From NCBI RefSeq assembly GCF_039652435.2, contig NZ_CP190246.1, forward strand, positions 1,798,001-1,862,000: 64,000 bases of DNA, read 5' to 3'. This stretch comes from Niabella insulamsoli. Lineage in GTDB: Bacteria > Bacteroidota > Bacteroidia > Chitinophagales > Chitinophagaceae. The notes below the pieces were generated by a model. That model made no database searches, was not told the origin of the DNA, and was given only the letters and a program-made list of their open reading frames with translations. Below, in pieces: positions 9,406 through 17,826 of the stretch (position 1 is the stretch's first letter; the number at the start of each line of letters is the position of its first letter). The position numbers were made by a program, and so were the translations under genes.

Positions 9406-9427
9406 GGAGAATGCGTCAACATTCTCC
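9406..9427 (+). other. Hairpin between the anti-sigma gene and susC
   Basis: A perfect 8-base stem (GGAGAATG 9406-9413, CATTCTCC 9420-9427) with a 6-base loop and no T-run after it. It may be an mRNA processing or attenuation structure separating regulator from transporter expression. That role is inference. Confidence 0.45.
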
Positions 9428-9487
9428 GGTTCAAACAGCATTAAAAATCGTTAATGCCATTTAAAAAATAAAAATCAATTCAAAGTT

Positions 9488-12400
9488 ATGCAAAAATCAA
9501 AACTTTCGGGCCGCTTTTGGCTTCGGAAACCCATGCTTGTTATGAAACTGATGTGCCTTCTGTTATTTCTTGCGCTTCATGTGTCAGCGGCCAATTATGG
9601 ACAAAAGGTGCTTAATATCCCTGCGCAGGAAACAACCATCCGAAGTTTATTTAAACAGATTGAAAGGCAATCTGATTATTCTTTTTTTTACAGCAGCGAC
9701 CAGCTTCAGATGAATAAGAAGGTCTACGTTAGCGCCACGAATGCTTCTTTAGACGCGCTTCTTGCCAAGGTATTTGAAGGTGGCAGCGTTTCCTGGAAAG
9801 TAATCGATGACTATAAAGTCGTGATCTCGGCAAGTGATGATATAGAAGCGAACATTATCAAACCTATCACCGGCACTGTAACCGATGCAGCAGGACAGCC
9901 GCTGGCGAATGTGTCGGTAGGAATAAAGGGTGCTCAGGTGGGCACGGTAACCGACGCTGCAGGACGGTTTTCCCTCGACGCCAATACCGGGGACACGCTG
10001 ATTTTTTCGATCGTCGGTTACGTGGAAAAAGAACTGGTGCTCGGATCGGGGGATAACCTGAATGTTACGCTTGAGCAAACGGATTCCCGGCTTGAAGAAG
10101 TGGTGGTCATCGGGTTTGGTACAACCAAGAGGCGGGATCTTACGGGCGCTATCGTTTCGGTAAAAAGCGAGGAAATTACAGCCAGGCCAGGCCCAAATCC
10201 TATGGAATCTTTGCAGGGCAGGGTTGCCGGACTTGATATTACGCGGACTTCCGGCCAACCGGGCGCAGGAGTGAATATGCAGCTGCGCGGCACGCGTTCG
10301 TTCACGGCGAGCGGAACACCATTATTTATTATCAACGGTTTGCCCGGCGATTATGCCACGCTCAACCCTTATGATATTGAATCGATAGAAGTGTTAAAAG
10401 ACGCGTCGTCTACCGCAGTTTATGGTTCGGCAGGTTCCAACGGTGTTGTTATTATCACCACAAAAAGTGGTAAGGCAGGTAGAGTTACCGTCGATTTCAA
10501 TACCTATTATGGCTACAACGGATGGTCGGTAACTCCCAAAATGCGCAGCGGCGACGCTTATCTGCAAACCAAACGCGACGCTTACAAATATGTTTGGGAT
10601 GCGGCTGCAAATCAGTGGACCACCACTGGAGCGTTGTGGCAATCTGCAGCAGATGATGAAACCATTTTTGGTACCAACCGGTATGAAACTTTTAAAGCAG
10701 GAAATTTTGTCGACTGGGCGGATGAGTTTTTGAGGAAAAATGCGGCTACGCAGAACTATAGCCTGAGTGTCGCAGGCGGCAATGAAAGAACCAAGGCATA
10801 TATATCATTTAACTATACAGACGAAAAGGGCCAGTATGTAGGCGATCAATACAAACTTTTCTCTACCAGCATGCGTATCGATCATAAGATCAAAAAGTGG
10901 CTCTCTATCGGCGGTAATCTTCAGGCATCATATGTAGACAGAGACAAGGCCCAGGATAAACTTGAAAATGCACTGGTTACAGACCCGCTTGTAAAGCCTT
11001 ATAAAGATGACGGAACTTTAAACCCCGATTTGGGCAACAATGTTTATAATCTTTTGCTGGATTATCAGCCCGGTGTTTATGCCAATGTTGATAATAATTT
11101 AAAACTTTTTGTAAATCCTTACCTGGAACTCCGGCCGCTAAAAGGTTTAAGCTTTTTGTCCCGTTTGGGAACCTGGCTCAATCATTCAAATTCCTACCGG
11201 TTTGATGGTATCGGATCTGTAAACTATACCTACACGAACGCCGGGATTGCAAAGGCTGAAATTATTCAAAACCGCTCGCTTGGCTATCAGTGGGAAAACA
11301 TTTTGACTTATAATTTTAAGATTGCCAGGGATCACGATGTGACGGTAACAGGCGTTACCACCTGGAACGATAGTCAAAATGAACTAACCTCCATGAACCA
11401 AAGCAACATTCTTTCCAACAATTTTAAATGGTACAAATTCAGCGGAGACGTCAACACTACTGCTTTGTCCTCGTACAATATGTCGAGAACGTTCGGATTG
11501 ATTGGCCGCTTAAATTATTCTTATTTGAGCAAATACCTGTTTACTGCATCTGTTCGGCGCGACGGCTCTTCTGTTTTATACGAGGCGAATCAATGGGATA
11601 ATTTCCCCGCCCTTTCCGCAGGGTGGACGATCTCCGAAGAAAAGTTTATGGAAGGCGCCAGGCACTGGCTTGATAACCTGAAATTCCGTGTGGGCTGGGG
11701 TATCACGGGATCGGCAAAAATTGATCCTTATAGTTCCGTTGCCAACCTGGAGAGCACCAATATGTCGCTGGGCGGCTTAACGGTGCCTATTTTCCGCAAT
11801 TCGCAGTTTTTAACCAATCCAAATCTGGGATGGGAAAAATCAAATAATACCAATATTGGCTTAGATGCATCGCTGTTTAAAAATAGAATTGATCTTGCAT
11901 TAGAATATTATACCACGAAAACGGATGGTGTGATTTTCAGTGTTACTTCTCCCATCATTTATGGCACCTACAGACCGGGAACGCAATATCAAACCTACCT
12001 TAATATTTGTGAAACTTTTAACCGCGGCGTGGAGGTGACCTTGAATACACGCAATATTGTCACCAATGATTTTGAATGGACTTCTTCGGTAGCGTTTGCG
12101 TATAACCGGGAAAAAATACAAAAGTTAACCAGCGGTATTGCCAATAATATCATCAACGGCGATTATGTGCTTGCCATTGGCGAACCGGTCAACTCCTTTC
12201 GAAATTACAAATTGGACGGCGTATGGCAAATTGGTGAAGAAAAGGATGCGGCTGTTTTTAATAAGCGGCCGGGAGATCTAAAAGTGAATGTGCCGGGTAT
12301 GAACCGCCTGGGGGAAGGCGTATATGCGAAAACGGCAACAGATGGAACTGTTACTTATTATTATAATGATTTGTTGGAAGCACAAAAGTACAATGCAGAT

Positions 12401-12961
12401 CTAACCAGCGCAAATGCACGTTATACCTACAGCAATAATGACTATCAGATTTTGGGGCATAGCAATCCGGATTGGTCGCTTGGATTTCAAAATGGGTTTA
12501 AGTATAAAAATATCGACTTAACAGTTTATTCCTATTTCCGCTGGGGGCAAATGATTAATTATAATATGCTCGGCTGGTATCAGCCCAACGGCTTTGCCAC
12601 TAATGCAAGCCCGTCGAGAACCATCCCCGAATACTTTAACTACTGGACGCCTGAAAATCCATCCAATGATTTTCCCGTGATGAACTATCTGGCCACAAGT
12701 TCCACAATGACGGGCTTTTCGGGCCTCAGCTATGTTGATGGATCATTCTTCAAAATTAAAAATATCACATTGGGGTATACATTGCCAGATAACCTGCTGA
12801 AGAAAGTAGCCATTTCAAGGTTACGTTTGTATGGCACTATCACCAACCCTGTAGTTGTAGCAAAAAGCCATCTCCTGAAACAATATGACCCCGAGATGAA
12901 CGGAGAACTTAGTTATCCTTTGACAAAGCAAATGGTAGTGGGTTTGAATGTGACCTTCTAA
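9488..12961 (+). CDS. SusC/RagA TonB-dependent glycan transporter with STN signalling domain
   Basis: A 1157-residue outer-membrane transporter. The signal peptide ends near residue 34 (HVSAAN). An STN domain follows (about 42-110: LNIPAQETTIRSLFKQIERQ), then a carboxypeptidase-regulatory-like beta domain (about 127-205: ITGTVTDAAGQPLANVSVGI). The plug (about 210-325) contains LEEVVVIGFGTTKRRDLTGA, LQGRVAGLDI, QLRGTRSF and VLKDASSTAVYGSAGSNGVVIITTK. The remainder is the beta-barrel, ending in Phe (VGLNVTF). The STN domain couples it to the FecR/ECF pair upstream. With the next gene it forms the SusCD importer, presumably for pectin-derived oligosaccharides given the flanking lyases. Confidence 0.93.
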   Translation: MQKSKLSGRFWLRKPMLVMKLMCLLLFLALHVSAANYGQKVLNIPAQETTIRSLFKQIERQSDYSFFYSSDQLQMNKKVYVSATNASLDALLAKVFEGGSVSWKVIDDYKVVISASDDIEANIIKPITGTVTDAAGQPLANVSVGIKGAQVGTVTDAAGRFSLDANTGDTLIFSIVGYVEKELVLGSGDNLNVTLEQTDSRLEEVVVIGFGTTKRRDLTGAIVSVKSEEITARPGPNPMESLQGRVAGLDITRTSGQPGAGVNMQLRGTRSFTASGTPLFIINGLPGDYATLNPYDIESIEVLKDASSTAVYGSAGSNGVVIITTKSGKAGRVTVDFNTYYGYNGWSVTPKMRSGDAYLQTKRDAYKYVWDAAANQWTTTGALWQSAADDETIFGTNRYETFKAGNFVDWADEFLRKNAATQNYSLSVAGGNERTKAYISFNYTDEKGQYVGDQYKLFSTSMRIDHKIKKWLSIGGNLQASYVDRDKAQDKLENALVTDPLVKPYKDDGTLNPDLGNNVYNLLLDYQPGVYANVDNNLKLFVNPYLELRPLKGLSFLSRLGTWLNHSNSYRFDGIGSVNYTYTNAGIAKAEIIQNRSLGYQWENILTYNFKIARDHDVTVTGVTTWNDSQNELTSMNQSNILSNNFKWYKFSGDVNTTALSSYNMSRTFGLIGRLNYSYLSKYLFTASVRRDGSSVLYEANQWDNFPALSAGWTISEEKFMEGARHWLDNLKFRVGWGITGSAKIDPYSSVANLESTNMSLGGLTVPIFRNSQFLTNPNLGWEKSNNTNIGLDASLFKNRIDLALEYYTTKTDGVIFSVTSPIIYGTYRPGTQYQTYLNICETFNRGVEVTLNTRNIVTNDFEWTSSVAFAYNREKIQKLTSGIANNIINGDYVLAIGEPVNSFRNYKLDGVWQIGEEKDAAVFNKRPGDLKVNVPGMNRLGEGVYAKTATDGTVTYYYNDLLEAQKYNADLTSANARYTYSNNDYQILGHSNPDWSLGFQNGFKYKNIDLTVYSYFRWGQMINYNMLGWYQPNGFATNASPSRTIPEYFNYWTPENPSNDFPVMNYLATSSTMTGFSGLSYVDGSFFKIKNITLGYTLPDNLLKKVAISRLRLYGTITNPVVVAKSHLLKQYDPEMNGELSYPLTKQMVVGLNVTF

Positions 12962-13067
12962 TTTTTAATTATCAAACAAAGGTGTGAACTCATTGCAAAG
13001 GAAAGGGTAAAAGCAAACAGAAAAGCACAGTGGCTTGTTTAAGAGTTCATCCTGAAAAAAATAAAAA

Positions 13068-15134
13068 ATGAAACGTATTAATATAATCAAATGCTTGCGC
13101 GCCACAGTGCTATGCATCGTGATTGCGGGCGCTGTATCGTCTTGTAGTTTAAAAGAATATAATCCCACCACATTATCTGAAGAAACAGTTCTTAAGGATT
13201 TTGAGGGCTGGAAAGCATATCAGTCTAATTGTTATACAGGGCTTTGGGGGTCGCTAATGGGCATGCCCTATGGGATTGTTTCCGAAGTGGGCACCGATTT
13301 ATGGACTTTTCCTTATGGTAATCACAATCAATATCGGGATGTGATTGCCTACGAAGAGTTTACCAACAATTCCGGCGTTGTAAGAAACGTGTGGGACTAT
13401 GCGTGGGGCTCGATTAAAGATTGTAATAAAACAATTCAACTTTCGGGAAATCTTGTAGACGGAAACGCAGATGAAATAAATGTACTTGTGGCTGAAGCAC
13501 GCCTGTTGAGGGGTTATTATTATTCGGTGTTGGTGGCTCAGTTTGGCGAGCTTCCCTTAGTGTTGATCGATGATCCGGTTAAAAATCTAAGCCCTCAGAG
13601 AAATAGTGTTGCCGATATTTATAATCAAATTATTTCGGATCTGAGGTTTGCTTTTGAAAACCTGCCCGTCAAACCCTATGATAATAATCCGGCAAGAGTT
13701 ACCAAAAAGACCGCGCTTGGTTTGCTGGCCCGCGTATATGCCCAGGGAGGCGGAGAGGGCTTTAATGAGGGAGGTAAGTCTTATTGGTTGCGGGCAAAAG
13801 AAGTTGCCGATACTTTAATCAATAATATGGGCCTTTACAATGCCAGCTTATACGATGATTTTTCGAGTGTTTTTGCTGCTGCGAATAACCGCAATAACGC
13901 GGAAGCGCTGTTCACAGCTTATGGGCTGGACCCCTATAGTGAATCTTACGATTATTTCACGGGCAATTCCAAACCCAATATTTATTTGCATTATTATCCC
14001 AAACTCGATGATGCATTTGGTACTTCAGACCTTTTGAAAAGAGGCGTCAATTCAAATGGCTCCAATGCCTATTATGGCAGATGTAATCAGCAATTTATCG
14101 CACCCACCAAATATTTGGTCGATTGTTTTAATGCGCAATATGACAAAAGATGGGAAAACACTTTTGTAACGGCTTTTACCAACTATTCGGGTGTTCAGGC
14201 GCTGGCAAGTTTAGGTTCAAGCGCACCATCTCCGGCGCGGGTTGAGTATAATGCGGCAACCGTTACGCTCACGGCGGCCATGTGTTCAAAATATGGCATC
14301 GATCCCAGTCATGTCGGTGAAAAGATCTATCCTTATGCGGATGTCAACGCCCGGAATGCATCCCGAAACGCTACCTGGCAGTATATTCCCATGATTTGGG
14401 AAAGCGGGGCACATAGCGGCGCTTTATCTGATCTGATGACGATTTCAAATGCCAATGTACACCCATATCCTCTGGCCGCAGATGAAGACCGGTTTTTCGC
14501 CTATTTGAGTAAAGACGCGCTTAGTGCTGCCGAAAAAAGAACAAGGAGACATGTTACGGTGAATATTGACGATCTGTTTGATTTGTCTGCCGATCCTACT
14601 GGGAGCACCTACAAAACCGTGACCTCCAACAACGGATTTACGCCTTCCAGCCTGGCAAATTTATTTCCGGCGATGATGAAATTTAACAGCAATTTCGATG
14701 GGGGCTGGCTGGGTGGAAACTTCCAGCAGAAACTGGGCAATATTATGATTATGCGCATGGCAGAAGTTTATTTGATCGCCGCAGAAGCAACCCTGCATGT
14801 GAATAGTGGCGATGGGGCTTCGGCGGCAAATTACCTGAATCAGGTGCGCCGCCGTGCCTGCCGGAATATTTCCGATTTTAACACCGTAACAGGTATGCAG
14901 TTGACTACCGCCACAATGAACGACGTCTTCGATGAATACGCCAGGGAACTTTGTGGCGAGTATAACCGCTGGGCGTTATTGAAACGCAATAAAGCCTTTG
15001 AGCCGCGGCTTCAAACATATAACAGAACAGCCTTTTCAAATTTTGTTCCCACAAAACATTATAAACGGCCTATTCCCTTCAATTTTCTCAATCAGATTAA
15101 TAACGCAGATGAATTTGGAAACAATGGTTATTAG
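13068..15134 (+). CDS. RagB/SusD family surface glycan-binding lipoprotein
   Basis: A 688-residue partner of the SusC gene 106 bases upstream. The lipoprotein signal peptide (GAVSSCSLKEYNP) puts the acylated Cys at about residue 26. The N-terminal SusD region covers EYNPTTLSEETVLKDFEGWKAYQ and VAEARLLRGYYYSVLVAQFGELPLV (TPR-like helices). The C-terminal region has IMRMAEVYLIAAEATLHV and YLNQVRRRAC, then DEYARELCGEYNRWALLKR, the family signature. It should sit on the cell surface, capping SusC. A terminator 20 bases after the stop ends this operon. Confidence 0.93.
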   Translation: MKRINIIKCLRATVLCIVIAGAVSSCSLKEYNPTTLSEETVLKDFEGWKAYQSNCYTGLWGSLMGMPYGIVSEVGTDLWTFPYGNHNQYRDVIAYEEFTNNSGVVRNVWDYAWGSIKDCNKTIQLSGNLVDGNADEINVLVAEARLLRGYYYSVLVAQFGELPLVLIDDPVKNLSPQRNSVADIYNQIISDLRFAFENLPVKPYDNNPARVTKKTALGLLARVYAQGGGEGFNEGGKSYWLRAKEVADTLINNMGLYNASLYDDFSSVFAAANNRNNAEALFTAYGLDPYSESYDYFTGNSKPNIYLHYYPKLDDAFGTSDLLKRGVNSNGSNAYYGRCNQQFIAPTKYLVDCFNAQYDKRWENTFVTAFTNYSGVQALASLGSSAPSPARVEYNAATVTLTAAMCSKYGIDPSHVGEKIYPYADVNARNASRNATWQYIPMIWESGAHSGALSDLMTISNANVHPYPLAADEDRFFAYLSKDALSAAEKRTRRHVTVNIDDLFDLSADPTGSTYKTVTSNNGFTPSSLANLFPAMMKFNSNFDGGWLGGNFQQKLGNIMIMRMAEVYLIAAEATLHVNSGDGASAANYLNQVRRRACRNISDFNTVTGMQLTTATMNDVFDEYARELCGEYNRWALLKRNKAFEPRLQTYNRTAFSNFVPTKHYKRPIPFNFLNQINNADEFGNNGY

Positions 15135-15154
15135 TCACTGAAAGCTTATGATGG

Positions 15155-15192
15155 CCCGGGTCCTATTCAGGACCTGGGTTTTTATTCTTTTT
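15155..15192 (+). terminator. Rho-independent terminator after susD
   Basis: Ten-base stem (15155-15164 with 15169-15178, one G-U pair) around the loop ATTC, followed by a T-rich tract at 15179-15192. It separates the susCD transcript from the catabolic run that follows. Confidence 0.87.
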
Positions 15193-15221
15193 AAAGTAAA
15201 ACAAGCCGGCGAAAATCAAAG

Positions 15222-15250
15222 GATGGAATAAATTTCCATCTTGATGGAAA
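15222..15250. promoter_or_regulatory. Palindromic operator candidate with a third half-site
   Basis: TTTCCATC-TT-GATGGAAA at 15233-15250 is a perfect palindrome with 8-base arms. An additional GATGGAA half-site sits at 15222-15228, so three copies of the half-site occur in 29 bases. The site lies between the susD terminator and the GH140 gene, just upstream of a candidate promoter. A binding site for a dimeric regulator is likely. No obvious LacI, GntR or AraC regulator gene is in the window. Confidence 0.5.
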
Positions 15251-15264
15251 TAATTATTAAATAG

Positions 15265-15294
15265 TTTTTTTCTTGCCTGTTCTGTTTACTTTAG
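15265..15294 (+). promoter_or_regulatory. Candidate promoter for the apiosidase/catabolic run
   Basis: A T-rich -33 region (from 15265) followed after about 18 bases by TACTTTAG (15287-15294), one mismatch from the Bacteroidota -7 consensus TAnnTTTG. It lies immediately downstream of the palindrome at 15233-15250, which would suit control by a bound regulator. Confidence 0.4.
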
Positions 15295-15411
15295 AGAACC
15301 TGTAGGTCTGTTATTATAGATGCTCAGGTGGTTGTCTGCTTTTATTGCTGCGGATGCCGGATATTTTTATAACGTAAATTTTAGCTTGCTCAATTCATTG
15401 TATCAATAGTT

Positions 15412-16803
15412 ATGAAGCGATTATTTGCCCCCATCCTGGCCATGTTGTTTTTCTTAGGTTGTTCAGAAACGAAGGAGCAGGATATGCCGCCCGCTCTTGA
15501 AATTTCTGAAAACCACAGATTTTTTCAAACAAAAGATGGGAAGCCGTTTTTCTGGCTCGGCGATACTGGTTGGCTGCTTTTTGTAAAATTGGGAAGGGAG
15601 GATGTCGTAAAATACCTGGATGCCCGGCAGCAACAAGGCTTTAACGTGATTCAGGTAATGACGCTGCATACGCTTGCTGCAAAAAATGTGTACGGCGACC
15701 TGGCGTTAGACAACGAAGATATAGGCGCGCCAATCACTACGCCGGGTAACGATTTTTCCGATAGCGCCGCGTATGATTTTTGGGATCATGTAGATTATGT
15801 AATACAGGAAGCGGCAAAAAGAAATATATATATGGCGTTGGTGCCGGTTTGGGGATCAGCAGCCAAAAATGAAAAAGTGACCGTGCAAAATGCGGAAAAA
15901 TATGGTCGTTTTTTAGCAGAACGCTTTAAAAACGATACCAATATAATATGGCTGAACGGTGGCGATATTGAAGGCGGCGTTCGCAAAGATATTTGGGAGG
16001 TACTAGGGGCCACGATCAAAAAATATGATCCCTCACATTTGATGACCTATCATCCCAGAGGCCGCTATTCTTCTACCGATTGGTTTCATAACGAATCATG
16101 GCTGGATTTCAATATGTTTCAAAGCGGGCACCGGACTTATGCGCAGGACACCAGCGCAGACGAGAAGCATCATCACGGCGAAGATAACTGGAAGTATGTT
16201 GTGACGGATTACAATATGCAACCTGCAAAACCAGTGTTGGATGGAGAGCCCTCTTATGAAAATATTCCCTATGGCCTGCATGATAGCTTACAACAAAGGT
16301 GGAACGATGCCGAAGTGCGCCGATATGCATATTGGAGCGTTTTTGCGGGCGGGGCGGGGTTTACCTATGGGGAGAACGCTATTATGCAATTCAATATAAT
16401 GGGAGATGCCGATGCCAACTTCGGTGTGTTCAACAACTGGCAGGAAACACTGAATGCTCCCGGCGCATTGCAAATGAAATATTTAAAAGAACTGATGCTT
16501 TCCCACGACTATTTCAGCAGGAAACCGGCGCAGGAAATTATAGCTGAAAATACAAAGGAACGTTACGATTATATTTTAGCAACCCGTGGGTCGGGCTACG
16601 CGATGGCCTATACTTACACCGGCAACAATTTTAAAGTGCAGACTGAAAAGCTCGGATTTGAGATTCGCGATGCAAAATGGTATAGCCCCAAAGATGGCTC
16701 GGAACAAAAAATTGCGCTTCAAAGCAAAGCAGGAATTATAGACTTCGACCCGCCGGGAGATCCGAAAGAAGGAAACGATTGGGTGTTGGTTCTTGAAAAA
16801 TAA
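15412..16803 (+). CDS. GH140-like apiosidase lipoprotein (DUF4038 type)
   Basis: A 463-residue lipoprotein (MKRLFAPILAMLFFLGC). It has the TIM barrel of the DUF4038/GH140 family: FFWLGDTGWLLFVKLGREDVVKYL, QGFNVIQVM, YDFWDHVDYVIQEAAKRNIYMALVPVWG. Candidate catalytic residues are Asp185 in WLNGGD and Glu279 in LDGEPSYE, followed by the typical RRYAYWSVFAGGAGFTYG. The last ~90 residues form the small beta domain usual in this family. Characterised GH140 members are exo-acting enzymes that release D-apiose from the galacturonan backbone of RG-II. The gene heads a run containing a sugar isomerase, split transketolase, importer and kinase that fit D-apiose use, which strengthens the call. Other DUF4038 specificities cannot be excluded. 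Confidence 0.78.
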   Translation: MKRLFAPILAMLFFLGCSETKEQDMPPALEISENHRFFQTKDGKPFFWLGDTGWLLFVKLGREDVVKYLDARQQQGFNVIQVMTLHTLAAKNVYGDLALDNEDIGAPITTPGNDFSDSAAYDFWDHVDYVIQEAAKRNIYMALVPVWGSAAKNEKVTVQNAEKYGRFLAERFKNDTNIIWLNGGDIEGGVRKDIWEVLGATIKKYDPSHLMTYHPRGRYSSTDWFHNESWLDFNMFQSGHRTYAQDTSADEKHHHGEDNWKYVVTDYNMQPAKPVLDGEPSYENIPYGLHDSLQQRWNDAEVRRYAYWSVFAGGAGFTYGENAIMQFNIMGDADANFGVFNNWQETLNAPGALQMKYLKELMLSHDYFSRKPAQEIIAENTKERYDYILATRGSGYAMAYTYTGNNFKVQTEKLGFEIRDAKWYSPKDGSEQKIALQSKAGIIDFDPPGDPKEGNDWVLVLEK

Positions 16804-16897
16804 TGTTTTCACGCAGGGTCGCTGCTGCAATTGCTGTCAGAAAGGAATTTTAAAACGAAGGCTTTGTTGCAAAAATGCTCAAATTAATATTATACGG

Positions 16898-17815
16898 ATG
16901 AAGAGAAATATTGCCATAATCATTTTTCTAATATCAGCAGTATCCTGCTCAAACAAAGCATATTTGTTTACTTCTTTTCATGAACCCGCTGACGCGGGGC
17001 TTCGTATGTTATACAGCTATGACGGCTATCACTGGCAGGATTTTGATACTGTTTTTTTAAAGCCCGAAGTGGGAACGCAAAAGGTGATGAGAGACCCTTC
17101 AATGGTGCAAGGGCCCGACGGTACTTTTCATTTGGTGTGGACCAGCAGTTGGCAAAAAGATAAAGGTTTTGGAACGGCGTCTTCAAAAGATTTGCTGCAC
17201 TGGACGCCGCAGCAGCATGTGCCGGTGATGGAGCATGAGCCGGGCGCTGTCAACGTTTGGGCGCCGGAATTGTTTTACGACGACGTTCAGGATCAATATA
17301 TCATCGTTTGGGCCACTACGATTCCGGGCCGCTTCGAAAGAGGTGTTGAACCAGATAGCAATAATCATCGGTTATATGCCACGACCACAAGAGATTTTAA
17401 ATCTTTTACAGCGGCGAAGCTTTATCTCGATCCAAAATTTAGCGTGATTGATGCACAAATTGTGAAAAGAAAATCGAACGATTATGTGTTAATTCTGAAA
17501 GATAATACCAGGCCAGAACGGAATATTAAGGTCGCTTTTGGAACCTCGCCCATGGGGCCCTGGACGAATATTTCAAAACCTTTTACAGAGAATTTTACCG
17601 AAGGGCCCAACACCGTTAAAGTGAAGGACAAATGGCTGATCTATTTTGATTCTTACCGAAAAAAAACATATGAAGCTGTCGCAACAAAAGACTTTATACA
17701 TTTTGAATCGATCAACGATAAAATATCTATTCCGGAAGGGCATAAACACGGAACGATTGTGCCTGTAAAGAAAACTTTCGTAAAAAAATTACTGAAAAAG
17801 CTGGGCAAAAATTAA
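16898..17815 (+). CDS. GH43-like five-bladed propeller glycosidase lipoprotein
   Basis: About 305 residues from the ATG at 16898. A longer in-frame start at 16793 would overlap the previous gene and precede the lipoprotein signal (IIIFLISAVSC), so it is rejected. The family GH43-type residues are visible: Asp66 in RDPSM, the WAPELFYD strand, Asp185 in VIDAQ, and Glu235 in EGPNTV, in the order base, modulator, acid. Such proteins are exo-arabinofuranosidases, xylosidases or galactosidases; here removal of an arabinofuranosyl or related side-chain residue is most likely. It lies between the GH140-like gene and another propeller gene, with only 11 bases to the next start. Confidence 0.7.
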   Translation: MKRNIAIIIFLISAVSCSNKAYLFTSFHEPADAGLRMLYSYDGYHWQDFDTVFLKPEVGTQKVMRDPSMVQGPDGTFHLVWTSSWQKDKGFGTASSKDLLHWTPQQHVPVMEHEPGAVNVWAPELFYDDVQDQYIIVWATTIPGRFERGVEPDSNNHRLYATTTRDFKSFTAAKLYLDPKFSVIDAQIVKRKSNDYVLILKDNTRPERNIKVAFGTSPMGPWTNISKPFTENFTEGPNTVKVKDKWLIYFDSYRKKTYEAVATKDFIHFESINDKISIPEGHKHGTIVPVKKTFVKKLLKKLGKN

Positions 17816-17826
17816 GTATCGCAAGT

